The translations under genes were made by a program, and so were the position numbers. A stretch of DNA of 64,000 bases from Chthoniobacteraceae bacterium (GTDB lineage Bacteria; Verrucomicrobiota; Verrucomicrobiia; Chthoniobacterales; Chthoniobacteraceae), in the NCBI GenBank assembly GCA_947471505.1, contig CANIWM010000010.1, forward strand, positions 1-64,000, written 5' to 3'. Positions 50,317 through 59,352 of this stretch are shown piece by piece (within the stretch, counting starts at the first letter, position 1; every line of letters begins with the position of its first letter). The notes below the pieces were generated by a model, which saw only the letters and a list, made by a program, of their open reading frames with translations, was not told where the DNA came from and made no database searches.

Positions 50317-52878
50317 ATGACTGAAACGCTCACTCCGATGATGCAGCAATACCACGGCATCCGGCGCACATTACCGCCGGATACGCTGCTGCTTTTTCGG
50401 CTGGGCGACTTCTACGAGATGTTCGCCGATGACGCGAAAGACGCCGCTGGGATCCTCAATATCGCGTTGACTAAACGCAACGGCACGCCGATGGCCGGAG
50501 TGCCGCACCACGCGCTCGATGGCTATGTCCGGCGGCTCATCAAGGCGGGGAAGCGCGTCGCCATTTGCGACCAAGTCAGCGAGCCGCGCCCCGGCCAAAT
50601 CGTCCAGCGTGAGGTGACGCACATCGTCAGCCCCGGCACCGTCGGCGATGTAAACATGCTCGATGCAAAGCGGAATAACTTCCTCGCCGCCCTGCACCCC
50701 GGCGCGAAAGGCGGGCACGGTTTCGCTTTTCTCGACCTCACGACCGGGGATTTCCGCCTCACCGAACTCACCGACGACCAAGCGCTCGACGATGAACTCG
50801 CCCGCGTGCAACCCGCCGAGCTTCTCGTCGCTGAGGAAAGCGTGGAGCGCTACCGTGACCTCGCGCGCAAGGTGCCTCGCGACGGCTACACATTCCTGCC
50901 AGAGCAAGCGTTCTTCATCCTCCGCGAGCATTTCAAAGTGCAGAGCCTCGATGGGTTCGGATGTGCGGAAATGCCCTCCGCCATAGCCGCTGCCGGGGCC
51001 ATCTTGCAGTATCTCAAAGAGCTGCGCCGCTCGCTCGCTCACGTCTCCCGGCTATCGGTCTATCGCAACAGCCAGTTCATGGTCATCGACGCCGCGACTC
51101 AGTCCAATCTCGAACTCGTCACCGCACGCGGCGGCGGGCGCGACACCTCGCTGCTCGGCTGTCTCGACCGCACCCTCACGCCGATGGGCGCACGCAAATT
51201 GCGCGACTGGATTCTTCACCCCATCTGCGACCTCGCCACGCTCCGCGAACGGCAAAACCTCATCGGCGATTTCCTCGCCGAGCCGTTCCTCCTCGGCAAC
51301 ATCCGCGAGACGCTGAAAGGCATCCGCGACCTCGAACGCACCGTGGGCCGCCTCACCCAAATCGCCGGAAACGCCCGCGACCTCCAAGTCCTCCGCACCT
51401 CGCTAGAACAAGTCCCTCAGCTCCGCGAAGACCTCACAGCCTTGCTGCGCAAAGACAGCAACAACCCGCTGCTGCCGCCCGACTCGTCATTCGTCATTCG
51501 CCATTCGTCATTGGCCGCGTTGCTTCTGCCCCAGCTCCACCCACTCCCTCACATCGTTGAACTGCTCACCCGCGCACTCGTGGATGAACCGCCCGCCTTC
51601 ACCAAAGAAGGCGGCATCTTCCGCGAAGGCTACCACACCGCACTCGACGAGCTGCGCAACGCTTCGACGGCGGGCAAAGAGTGGATCGCCCAGCTCCAAG
51701 AAAAGGCCATCGCCGAGACCGGAATCAAGAACCTCAAAGTCCGCTACACCGGCGTCTTCGGCTACTTCTTCGAGGTCACAAAATCCAACATCCATCTCGT
51801 CCCGCCGACGTGGCATCGCAAGCAAACCGTCGCCACCGGCGAGCGCTACATCACCCCCGAACTGAAGGAAGTGGAGAACAAAATCCTCGGCGCAGACGAG
51901 CGTTCGCAAGCGCTCGAATACGAGCTTTTCATCCAGCTCCGCGACGAAGTCCTGCGCGAACTTTCCCCGCTCCAAGAAACCGCCGCCGCCGTCGCCACAA
52001 TCGATGTCCTCGCCGGCCTCGCAGAAACCGCCCGCCTTTTCGGCTACTGCAAACCCGCCCTCGCCGACGACCTCCGCATCCGCGTCACCGACGGACGCCA
52101 CCCCGTCCTCGACCAATCGCTCGTCGAAGAAAAATTCGTCCCCAACGACATCGCCCTCGATGACACCACCAACCGTATCGTCATCATCACCGGCCCCAAC
52201 ATGGCGGGAAAAAGCACCTACATCCGCCAAGTCGCGCTGCTCGTGCTCATGGCGCAAATCGGCAGTTGGGTGCCCGCCAAAGAAGCCGAGATCGGCCTCG
52301 CAGACCGCATCTTCACCCGCGTCGGAGCCAGCGACGACCTTTCGCGCGGCCAAAGCACCTTCATGGTCGAAATGAACGAAACCGCCAACATCTGCAACAA
52401 CGCCACCCCCCGCAGCCTCGTCATCCTCGACGAAATTGGCCGTGGCACCTCCACATTCGACGGCCTCAGCATCGCCTGGAGCGTCGCCGAATACCTCCAC
52501 GACGACCCCAAATGCCGCACGCTCTTCGCCACCCACTACCACGAGCTGACCGAACTCGCCATCACCCGAGGCGGCGTTAAAAACTTCCACGTCGCCGTCC
52601 GCGAATGGAACGACCAAATCATCTTCCTGCGCAAAATCATCCCCGGCGGCGCGGACAAAAGCTACGGCATCCAAGTCGCCCGCCTCGCCGGGCTGCCTGC
52701 AAAAGTCATCGCCCGAGCCAAAGACATCCTCAGTAATTTGGAGCGCCACGAACTCACCGCCGACGGCCAGCCCACATTAGCCGAAGCCCCTGCCGCCCCA
52801 AAATTCGGCAAACCCCGAGGCAAAAAAGCCGCAGCCAAAGCAATGGCCGCCATGCCCGAGCAGCCGACACTTTTATGA
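50317..52878 (+). CDS. mutS: DNA mismatch repair protein MutS
   Basis: 853 residues, the normal length for MutS1, with all domains. The mismatch-reading FYE motif (LFRLGDFYEMF) is near residue 32, followed by the connector, core, clamp (YIQI-equivalent FGYFFEVTKS) and an ATPase with Walker A GPNMAGKST at about 626. Then come DEIGRGTSTFDG and THYHELTEL. It binds base mismatches and starts repair with MutL. One oddity is an insertion at about residues 389-400 (DSSFVIRHSSLA) encoded by a 7-bp tandem repeat in the core/lever region. Confidence 0.97.
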   Translation: MTETLTPMMQQYHGIRRTLPPDTLLLFRLGDFYEMFADDAKDAAGILNIALTKRNGTPMAGVPHHALDGYVRRLIKAGKRVAICDQVSEPRPGQIVQREVTHIVSPGTVGDVNMLDAKRNNFLAALHPGAKGGHGFAFLDLTTGDFRLTELTDDQALDDELARVQPAELLVAEESVERYRDLARKVPRDGYTFLPEQAFFILREHFKVQSLDGFGCAEMPSAIAAAGAILQYLKELRRSLAHVSRLSVYRNSQFMVIDAATQSNLELVTARGGGRDTSLLGCLDRTLTPMGARKLRDWILHPICDLATLRERQNLIGDFLAEPFLLGNIRETLKGIRDLERTVGRLTQIAGNARDLQVLRTSLEQVPQLREDLTALLRKDSNNPLLPPDSSFVIRHSSLAALLLPQLHPLPHIVELLTRALVDEPPAFTKEGGIFREGYHTALDELRNASTAGKEWIAQLQEKAIAETGIKNLKVRYTGVFGYFFEVTKSNIHLVPPTWHRKQTVATGERYITPELKEVENKILGADERSQALEYELFIQLRDEVLRELSPLQETAAAVATIDVLAGLAETARLFGYCKPALADDLRIRVTDGRHPVLDQSLVEEKFVPNDIALDDTTNRIVIITGPNMAGKSTYIRQVALLVLMAQIGSWVPAKEAEIGLADRIFTRVGASDDLSRGQSTFMVEMNETANICNNATPRSLVILDEIGRGTSTFDGLSIAWSVAEYLHDDPKCRTLFATHYHELTELAITRGGVKNFHVAVREWNDQIIFLRKIIPGGADKSYGIQVARLAGLPAKVIARAKDILSNLERHELTADGQPTLAEAPAAPKFGKPRGKKAAAKAMAAMPEQPTLL
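51481..51515 (+). repeat. 7-bp tandem repeat inside mutS
   Basis: Five heptamers in a row: GACTCGT, CATTCGT, CATTCGC, CATTCGT, CATTGGC. They lie within the coding frame at codons 389-400. Gain or loss of one unit would shift the mutS reading frame, while three units would keep it. Confidence 0.75.
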
Positions 52879-52989
52879 AATCGGCAAAATCCGCGTGCGT
52901 AGGTTGAGCCTGCTCGCGGCCTCAATGATAAATCATCGGGGGCTGAAGAAGAGGCGAGATGTCATGGGCGCAGGGGAGGGCGTTTTCAA

Positions 52990-53829
52990 TTATCGCATCC
53001 CATTTTTCTTCAGCCACTCCAGCGCGTGGTCGGGCCATGCTTTCGCTTCGCGCTCACAGCGGAGGGCGTAGCCGTGGCCGCCGGTCGTGTAGAGTTTGAA
53101 CTCGTGCGGGACTTTCGCGGCTTCGAGCGCGGCGTGGTAGAGCTTGCTGCCGGGGACGTAGGTTTTGTCGTCCTCGCTGTGGATGATGAGCGTGGGCGGG
53201 ATGTTTGCGGCAAGGTTTAGGTCGGGGGAGACGTGCCCGGCTTTGTCGTCGAGGTAAGCGGGATAAACGAGCACGGCGAAATCCGGGCGACAGCTCTGCT
53301 GGTCCACATCGTCGAGCGCGGGATACGCGGGCGGCTCGAAAAGGCTGCTCGCTTTCGCCGCAAGATTCCCGCCTGCGGAAAAGCCGATGGCTCCGAGCCG
53401 CTTCGGGTCCACATTCCACTCGGCGGCGTGTGCGCGGGCGAGGCGGAGCGACCGCTGCAAATCCTGAAGCGCACCCGTGCGATTGTTGGGAGTGCGGTAT
53501 TTCAGCACGAGGGCGGTGATGCCGTGCTGGTTCAGCCAAGCGGCGATTTCCGTGCCCTCTTTATCATAGACGACGTAGCTGTAGCCGCCGCCGGGGCAGA
53601 CGATCATCGCGGGCGCTGGGGCGTTCGTTTTCGGCGCGGGGAAAATGGTGAGTGTGGGGCGGCTAATGTTCGTGATGCGCTGCACGCCATCGCCTTTCGG
53701 GGGCAAATCACTCTCAGGTTCTTTCGCGCCTTTGTCGGGCATTTTTCCCTCGGGCCAAATGGCGACGGGCTCGGCAAACGCGGTGTGTGCGAGGAAGAGA
53801 ACAAACAGATGGATGAGGCGGAGATTCAT
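52990..53829 (-). CDS. Secreted alpha/beta-hydrolase esterase (acetylxylan-esterase/BD-FAE-like)
   Basis: 279 residues with a signal peptide (about 1-19). It has a hydrolase core: oxyanion loop VCPGGGYSYVVYD, nucleophile elbow IGFSAGGNLA, acid in IIHSEDDKTYVP and His in TTGGHGYALR. It resembles carbohydrate esterases that remove acetyl or other acyl groups from plant polysaccharides. It is the last gene of the pectin operon and overlaps the GH28 stop by four bases, so it may deacetylate pectin fragments (inference). I chose the ATG at 53829 over a longer frame. Confidence 0.83.
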   Translation of the reverse strand: MNLRLIHLFVLFLAHTAFAEPVAIWPEGKMPDKGAKEPESDLPPKGDGVQRITNISRPTLTIFPAPKTNAPAPAMIVCPGGGYSYVVYDKEGTEIAAWLNQHGITALVLKYRTPNNRTGALQDLQRSLRLARAHAAEWNVDPKRLGAIGFSAGGNLAAKASSLFEPPAYPALDDVDQQSCRPDFAVLVYPAYLDDKAGHVSPDLNLAANIPPTLIIHSEDDKTYVPGSKLYHAALEAAKVPHEFKLYTTGGHGYALRCEREAKAWPDHALEWLKKNGMR

Positions 53830-55199
53830 AGCTTTAGCAATGCGGCGACTTTGATATTCGTTTCGCGGATGTTTTCCGCGTTTTCGTAGTGTCCCTTTTC
53901 GGTGGGCGCTTGGCCGATGGTGATGGTGTCGAGCATCACGTCTTTTACCGGCTCGCGCTTGTCGCCGAGGATGCGGAAGGGCTCGCTGCCCGTCTCGGCG
54001 ACCTTCACGTTTTTCAAATGGACGCCGCTGATTTTCGTGAGGCGTTCCTCGTAAGTGGGGACGAGCGTTTTCCACTGATACATCACGTCCGTCTCGATGC
54101 CGAGGACGCTGAACCGCACGGGGCCAGCCTCGATATTTTCCATGTGGATGTTTTCGACGAACCCACCGCGACGGATGTTCGTTTTGATGAAGAGGACATT
54201 CTGCAGTCGATACTTTGGGTTCTCGAATCGGCAGTCGTGGATATAGACGTTGCGAATGCCCGCGGAGAGTTCGCTGCCGATGGCGACGAGCTGGTGGCCT
54301 TCGACGACAGTGCAGTGGCGGATAACGACGTTTTCCGTCGGCACACCGAGCCGCCAGCCGTCGTGGTTGCTGCCGGACTTGATGGCGATGGCGTCGTCGC
54401 CTTGGTCGAAGCGGCAATTTTCCACGAGCAAATTGCGCGTGTTTTCGGGGTCAATGCCGTCGTTATTGTGGCCGTGTGCGAAGACGTCCAGACCGCGCAC
54501 GACGACCGATTCCGAGAGCAGCAAGTGGACAGTCCAGAACGGGCTGTTGCGGATTTTCACGCCCTCGATGAGCACGTTCTTGCAGCGGTTAAACTGGATG
54601 AATTGCGGGCGCAGATGGTTCTCGCCCTCGGCCATCTGCCGCTCCGCGACCGGAACGTTGGTCGAGGTCATCGTGTAGAGTTTTTTCAGCGCCTCCAAAT
54701 GTGCGGGCGGGCGGGAAAACCACATCTTCCAAACGCTCATGTCCGCTTCGAGCGTGCCCTCGCCAGTGAGCGCGACGTTTTCGCACTCGAAGCCTTCCCA
54801 GCTCGATTGCACGGCGGGCAAGTAGTCGGGGGGATTCCCGCTGAACGTAAGTTTTGCGCCCCCCGCGACGTGGAGATTCACGTTGCTGTTGAAATGAATC
54901 TTCCCCGTTTTCCAATCACCCGCCGGAACGACAACGCGCCCGCCGCCCGCATCATGACAAGCCGCGATAGCCTTGCGAATCGCCTCGCTGCAATCCGCGC
55001 CTTTCACCGCGCCGAAGTCGGCGATCGAAAAGTCGCGCTTTGGAAACACCGGCACCTTGATAGCCGGCATCGCGAACGGTGCTTCGACGACGACTTCCTC
55101 GAAGCGCATCGCACCGCTCTGAGCGTGGAGCTGGCTGAGAGCGGCGAGGATGGCGAGCGCACAACGGAGGAGCCGGTTTTTCAAAGGCGAATGGTTCAT
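53826..55199 (-). CDS. GH28 family glycosidase (polygalacturonase-like)
   Basis: 457 residues: signal peptide (about 1-26), a pectate-lyase-superfamily N-terminal segment (FSIADFGAVKGADCSEAIRK) and a right-handed beta-helix with GH28 active-site motifs NNDGIDPE, QGDDAIAIKSG and VLFIKTN. The usual GHG motif reads GHQ in VVEGHQLVAIGSE. GH28 enzymes hydrolyse galacturonan or rhamnogalacturonan with two or three catalytic Asp, which are present here. It overlaps both neighbours by four bases within the pectin operon. Confidence 0.88.
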   Translation of the reverse strand: MNHSPLKNRLLRCALAILAALSQLHAQSGAMRFEEVVVEAPFAMPAIKVPVFPKRDFSIADFGAVKGADCSEAIRKAIAACHDAGGGRVVVPAGDWKTGKIHFNSNVNLHVAGGAKLTFSGNPPDYLPAVQSSWEGFECENVALTGEGTLEADMSVWKMWFSRPPAHLEALKKLYTMTSTNVPVAERQMAEGENHLRPQFIQFNRCKNVLIEGVKIRNSPFWTVHLLLSESVVVRGLDVFAHGHNNDGIDPENTRNLLVENCRFDQGDDAIAIKSGSNHDGWRLGVPTENVVIRHCTVVEGHQLVAIGSELSAGIRNVYIHDCRFENPKYRLQNVLFIKTNIRRGGFVENIHMENIEAGPVRFSVLGIETDVMYQWKTLVPTYEERLTKISGVHLKNVKVAETGSEPFRILGDKREPVKDVMLDTITIGQAPTEKGHYENAENIRETNIKVAALLKL

Positions 55200-56509
55200 T
55201 TTTCCGGCGTCACTCCTTGCGGGGTGTAGGGTTTTTCCTCGGTCTGCTTGGCCGGGGTCGCGGGGGTGATTTCTTTGCCGTTGATAGTGAAGTTTTTGAT
55301 GATGAGTCCCTTGAGGTCATCGCGGTTCCAGCGGGCATCTTTGGCTTCGATGCTCACGTTTTCAATGCGGAAGTTTTCCAGCGTGTCGCCGGGGTTGCCG
55401 GAGATCGCGCCGGGCGTGGTGAGGCCGGTGGCGGTGATGTTGCGGAGGGTGATGTTGCGGACGATGGCGTTTTGCGTCTCCTGCGCTTTGGGGTCGTAGA
55501 ATTGTTTCCACGGGCGGATGTCGAAAAGTTCGCCGCCTGCGCCCTGCACGACGATGTTTTCGTAGGTGATGTTTTCGTAGAGCTGCTTCGTGTCGGGGCG
55601 GAGTTTGAAGCGCACGAGGCGGTTGTCGCCCGCGACTTTGCAGTTGCGAAAAACTACGTTGCGCACCGTGGTCGCCTCGCTGCCGAGCGTGAGCACGCCG
55701 TGGCCGTAGCCGAATTCGCAGTTCTCCACGAGGATGTTTTCGACGGGGCGATTTTCGAGGTGCGCGTTCGCGCCTTTCCCGCACTTGATGGCGATGCAGT
55801 CGTCGTCCACGGCGAGGTAGCAGCCGCGCACGGTGACGTTGCGGCACGAATCAATATCAATGCCATCGGTGCTCGGCGCGCGAACGGGTTCGTGTGGGTT
55901 GACGATGCGGATGCGTTCCACGAGCACGCCGTCGCATTGGAAAAGATGCAGCGTCCAAAAGCCCGAGTCGCGCATCTGGATGCCGCTGACGCGCACATCT
56001 TTCGAGTCGCGGATGTGCATCAGGCGCGGGCGGACGACTTCGAGGTTCGTGCATTTCGGGTTCTCCTTCCGGCGCTGCCAGAATGCCTCCCAGAACTTCA
56101 GCCCGCTGCCGTCAATCGTCCCTGCACCGGAAATCCGCAGCCCATCCGTGCCCGTTGCGTTCACGAGCGCGACGGCCCAATCGTTGATGCGGCCTTCGAT
56201 GCGCGTGGGCTGAATCGGGTAGTCCGCGATGTCGTCCGAGCCCTTCAGCACCGCGCCTTTATCGAGCTGAAGATGCACGCCGGGTTTCAAAAAAATCGCG
56301 CCGCTCCGAAAGGTGCCGCGTGGGATGACGACGGTGCCACCGCCCGCTGCGGCAGCGACTTCGATAGTTTTCTGAATCGCCGCCGTCTGGACCTTCTCCC
56401 CCTCGGCGACCGCGCCGTTCACGGTGATGAGGAACTGCTTGGTCGATTCGTCGGCAAACAGGGGAAGACTAAAAGTGAAAAGGAAGGCGAGGCTGCGAAG
56501 TTTGTTCAT
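55196..56509 (-). CDS. GH28 family glycosidase (polygalacturonase-like)
   Basis: 437 residues: signal peptide (about 1-19), a beta-helix, and complete GH28 motifs STDGIDIDSC, VDDDCIAIKCG, the His loop FGYGHGVLTLGSE and VRFKLRPD. This copy keeps the canonical GHG, unlike its downstream neighbour, so the two probably cleave different linkages or act exo and endo. The stop overlaps the next GH28 start. The transporter gene lies three bases upstream, so the importer and the enzymes are made together. Confidence 0.9.
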   Translation of the reverse strand: MNKLRSLAFLFTFSLPLFADESTKQFLITVNGAVAEGEKVQTAAIQKTIEVAAAAGGGTVVIPRGTFRSGAIFLKPGVHLQLDKGAVLKGSDDIADYPIQPTRIEGRINDWAVALVNATGTDGLRISGAGTIDGSGLKFWEAFWQRRKENPKCTNLEVVRPRLMHIRDSKDVRVSGIQMRDSGFWTLHLFQCDGVLVERIRIVNPHEPVRAPSTDGIDIDSCRNVTVRGCYLAVDDDCIAIKCGKGANAHLENRPVENILVENCEFGYGHGVLTLGSEATTVRNVVFRNCKVAGDNRLVRFKLRPDTKQLYENITYENIVVQGAGGELFDIRPWKQFYDPKAQETQNAIVRNITLRNITATGLTTPGAISGNPGDTLENFRIENVSIEAKDARWNRDDLKGLIIKNFTINGKEITPATPAKQTEEKPYTPQGVTPEK

Positions 56510-56512
56510 GGG

Positions 56513-57781
56513 CTAGAGTTTCGCAGGCGCGAGGCGAGGCGCGAGCGTATGCAGTATGGCGAGCGCGATGAGGTAAGCGGAGCCAGCGATAAGGAAGAGC
56601 ATCGTATAGTCGCCGGTGCGGGCGAGGATGTAGCCAGTGAGCTTCAAAATACCCATCGCTCCGAACGCCCCCGCCATGCCGCCGAGGCCGACCATCGAGG
56701 CGACGGCTCGCTTTGGAAACATGTCCGAGGCGGTGGTGAAAAGGTTCGCGGACCAGCCTTGATGCGCCGCCGCGGCGAGGCCCACGAGCCACACGGCCAC
56801 CCACATATTTTGCACCTTAGTGACGAATACCACAGGCACCACGCACAGCGCACAAAGGAGCATCGCCGTCTTGCGCCCGGCGTTCACGGACCAGCCGCGC
56901 GCGATGAGGCGGGAAGAGAGCCAGCCGCCGCCGATGCTGCCCACGTCCGCGAGGCAATAGATGAGCACGAACGGCGGGCCGAAGCTCTTAATATCCAGCT
57001 TAAACTGGGAGCTGAAAAACAGCGGGAGCAAGTAAAGATACCAGCGCCAGATCGAGTCGGTGAGAAACTTCGCGATTACAAACGCCCACGTCTGCCGATG
57101 TGGTAGCAGGCTGAGCCACGGCACCTTCTCCACCGTCTCCTCCGGGTCGCTTCGGATGTAGGCCAGCTCGGCGGGGGAGAGGCGCGGATGCTCCTCCGGC
57201 GAGCGGAAAATGCGGAGCCAAAAGATGAGCCAGATAAACCCAATGACGCCCGTGGCGATGAACGCCCACTGCCAGCCCCAGTTTATAAATATCCACGGCA
57301 CGGCGAGCGGCGCAGCGATGGCTCCGACATTTGACCCGGCGTTGAAAATCCCCGTTGCCAGGGCGCGCTCTTTTTTGGGGAACCACTCCGCGACCGTCTT
57401 GATGGAAGCGGGGAAATTCCCCGACTCCCCGAGCCCGAGAAGGAACCGCGCAACACTAAACCCGAGGATGCTCGCCATGCCCGCGTGTAGCATGGATGCG
57501 AGACTCCAGAAGACCATCGCTACCGCCAGCCCGATGCGCGTGCCGATCGCATCCAGCACCCGCCCAAACGTGAGCAGCCCGACTGCGTAAGACACCTCAA
57601 ACCAAAATACGATGTCCGTGTAATCCGTGTCGCTCCAGCTAAAGAGCTTCTTCATCTCCGGCGCGAGGATGCCGAACACTTGGCGGTCAATGTAGTTGAT
57701 CGTCGTCGCGAAAAACAGCAGCGCGCAGATGGCCCAGCGATAGCGACCGACGCGCGGGACTGAGGTGGTGATTGGATTCAT
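56513..57781 (-). CDS. MFS transporter, hexuronate-type (ACS family)
   Basis: 422 residues with 12 membrane helices. It carries anion:cation symporter features: ALLFFATTINYIDRQVFGILAP in the first helix region and ARFLLGLGESGNFPASIKTVAEWFPKKERALATG, which matches ExuT-like hexuronate importers. It opens the pectin operon, followed by two GH28 enzymes and an esterase. Import of galacturonate is the likely role (context plus family). The ATG at 57781 gives the first helix and is preferred over the longer frame. Confidence 0.88.
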   Translation of the reverse strand: MNPITTSVPRVGRYRWAICALLFFATTINYIDRQVFGILAPEMKKLFSWSDTDYTDIVFWFEVSYAVGLLTFGRVLDAIGTRIGLAVAMVFWSLASMLHAGMASILGFSVARFLLGLGESGNFPASIKTVAEWFPKKERALATGIFNAGSNVGAIAAPLAVPWIFINWGWQWAFIATGVIGFIWLIFWLRIFRSPEEHPRLSPAELAYIRSDPEETVEKVPWLSLLPHRQTWAFVIAKFLTDSIWRWYLYLLPLFFSSQFKLDIKSFGPPFVLIYCLADVGSIGGGWLSSRLIARGWSVNAGRKTAMLLCALCVVPVVFVTKVQNMWVAVWLVGLAAAAHQGWSANLFTTASDMFPKRAVASMVGLGGMAGAFGAMGILKLTGYILARTGDYTMLFLIAGSAYLIALAILHTLAPRLAPAKL

Positions 57782-57827
57782 TGCTTCGGCTTTTTGACGG
57801 ATAAAGCTACGCGAGGAACACCAAGGC

Positions 57828-58145
57828 CTATTCCTCCACGGGCTCAACCTTGGCGCGGTAGAAGACGGCGACGTTGCCGACTTGCATGATGATGGTGCTG
57901 GCGGTCTTTTCGGCGATTTGTGGGGCGAGTTCGTGCTTCTGTTCTTTGAAGTCGGTGAACTTCATTTTCACGAGCTGGTGGCGCGTGAGGGCGTCGTTGA
58001 GGCTTTGGATAAAGGCGTCGGTCACCCCGGCGTGGCCGAGTTTTACCACGGGCTCGAGATGTTGGGCTTTGGCTTTGAGTACGCGCTTCTCGGCGTTGGT
58101 CAGCAGTGTGTTCACTCGGGCACCATCGGGTTTTCCCGGCGGCAT
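57828..58145 (-). CDS. yhbY: YhbY-family RNA-binding (CRM domain) protein
   Basis: About 105 residues with a single CRM domain: LTNAEKRVLKAKAQHLEPVV, the loop KLGHAGVTDAFIQSL (GxxG-like RNA-contact motif), VKMKFTDFKEQK and an end GNVAVFYR. It binds pre-ribosomal RNA and helps large-subunit assembly. The ATG at 58145 starts shortly before the CRM domain. It is the last gene of the minus-strand run from the Ton/Tol-like operon. Confidence 0.87.
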   Translation of the reverse strand: MPPGKPDGARVNTLLTNAEKRVLKAKAQHLEPVVKLGHAGVTDAFIQSLNDALTRHQLVKMKFTDFKEQKHELAPQIAEKTASTIIMQVGNVAVFYRAKVEPVEE

Positions 58146-58165
58146 TCCGAACAAAATCTTTCGCC

Positions 58166-58525
58166 CTACCGGATTCCCTTCGCGATGCGCTCGAATCCAT
58201 CGCGGTAGCCGGTGATGAATCCGCGTTGCCATTTGGCCCCGCGATCGGGGTTCGCGCCTGCGGCTTCGAGCGCGAGCACTTCGAGGTCGGCCTCGGTCGG
58301 GGTCTTGGGCGGCTTGCGGGCGACGCGGATGTGTCCGGCTTTTTCCCCCGCTGTGGCGCCCGTGGCGAAGCCGTCTTCAAAAGGCTGCGTCTCTACGGGG
58401 GGCGGGACGTTCTCCGGCGGCTTGAGGTCGGCGGCGCTGATGAGTTCGGGGGCTTTGGGCGCGGGCTTTTTCTCGCCACATGCGGCGAGGAGAACTGCGG
58501 CTGCAAATAGGGTGAGTTTTTTCAT
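58166..58525 (-). CDS. Small lipoprotein
   Basis: 119 residues with a lipobox (LLAACG, Cys16), a proline-rich segment (22-48) and a C-terminal part with WQRGFITGYRDGFERI. No known domain. The start overlaps the stop of the GYF_2 membrane protein by four bases, so translation is coupled. It may be an outer- or inner-membrane partner of the Ton/Tol-like operon (inference). The annotated start is the ATG that opens the lipoprotein signal. Confidence 0.72.
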   Translation of the reverse strand: MKKLTLFAAAVLLAACGEKKPAPKAPELISAADLKPPENVPPPVETQPFEDGFATGATAGEKAGHIRVARKPPKTPTEADLEVLALEAAGANPDRGAKWQRGFITGYRDGFERIAKGIR

Positions 58526-59058
58526 CGTGCGGGCGGCGCGGGATACCATTGCTGTTGTTCGGCGACGTGGAGCAGCCGCACGCGCCACGCTGCGGCGTGG
58601 GTGCCGCTGGAATCGCGGACGGTTCCCTTCAAAACGACGGATGCTCCGGCGGGCGGCTGGAGGAGGACTTTGGCCTGCTCGATGGGCTCGAAGGTGACAG
58701 TGGCGGACTTCCCAAGCGACTGCCGGATCATCGCTCGCGAGCGCCAGTAGGCGTCGTGCTCGGTGAAGCCGCCGCTGGTGAGCTCGCGCCAAGCGTCGGC
58801 GGTCACGGGGCCGAAAAATGAGACAAGGACGGCGATGCCCGTGAGGACGGCGATGGTCAGCGTCCAGCCGAGAAGGCGGCGGCGTTTGCGGCGGCGAAGG
58901 ACGATCTGGGTGACGGGAGCCCACTGCTCCATTCCCTCGCGCCAGTAGAGTGTGTCGTCGTCTATGAACTCACATTTGTGCAGGTGGTTCACCTGCCGGA
59001 CCGTGTAGGGCCCGCGCTGTTCGCCGAGATGGTAGAGATAGAAAGCTTCAGCCTGCAT
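58522..59058 (-). CDS. GYF_2 (DUF4339) membrane protein
   Basis: 178 residues: an N-terminal GYF_2 domain (about 5-50, YLYHLGEQRGPYTVRQVNHL and LYWREGMEQWAPV), a basic linker, one membrane helix (about 62-84), then about 90 residues probably outside the cytoplasm. The outer part has a cytochrome-oxidase-assembly-like (DUF1413-type) strand pattern with TVTFEPIEQAKVLLQ. GYF_2 domains bind peptides. It lies 54 bases after the zinc-ribbon gene in the same run, and the partner is unknown. Confidence 0.78.
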   Translation of the reverse strand: MQAEAFYLYHLGEQRGPYTVRQVNHLHKCEFIDDDTLYWREGMEQWAPVTQIVLRRRKRRRLLGWTLTIAVLTGIAVLVSFFGPVTADAWRELTSGGFTEHDAYWRSRAMIRQSLGKSATVTFEPIEQAKVLLQPPAGASVVLKGTVRDSSGTHAAAWRVRLLHVAEQQQWYPAPPAR

Positions 59059-59112
59059 AAAACGCGGGACGGTGCGGAATATCGGGAATCGTCCCGGAAG
59101 AAACGATCATTT

Positions 59113-59352
59113 TCAGAGCCGCGAGAGGAGCTTGCGCTCGACGAGCCCGTGGCACGATGGGCAGCGAGGAAGCGGGATGTCTGTCTCGTCGCGAAACTCG
59201 TGGGCGCAAAATCCGCAGCGGACGACATTTTTGAGCGCCCGCCGCTCGCGGCTGCTGCGAATGATGCTGTGGAGCCACCACGCGACGAAGATCGCGATGA
59301 TGAACACCGCGACGTAGGCAAAGAGGAGTTCGTGGAGCTTAAATCGGATCAT
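59113..59352 (-). CDS. Small membrane protein with C-terminal zinc ribbon
   Basis: 79 residues: one membrane helix (about 8-30) and a zinc-binding ribbon with two Cys pairs, CGFC and CPSC. The start overlaps the stop of the TonB-like gene by four bases, so it is made with the Ton/Tol-like proteins. Such small ribbons often serve as assembly or docking parts. No function is assigned. The start is the ATG at 59352, since a longer frame adds no recognisable sequence. Confidence 0.7.
   Translation of the reverse strand: MIRFKLHELLFAYVAVFIIAIFVAWWLHSIIRSSRERRALKNVVRCGFCAHEFRDETDIPLPRCPSCHGLVERKLLSRL

Noticed and set aside
51508-52749. A 413-residue minus-strand frame opposite mutS
   Set aside because: Antisense to the conserved MutS core and ATPase, so not a gene.
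55217-57106. A 629-residue open frame on the plus strand opposite the GH28 and MFS genes
   Set aside because: Antisense to three well-supported genes, with no recognisable motif and compositional bias typical of a shadow frame.
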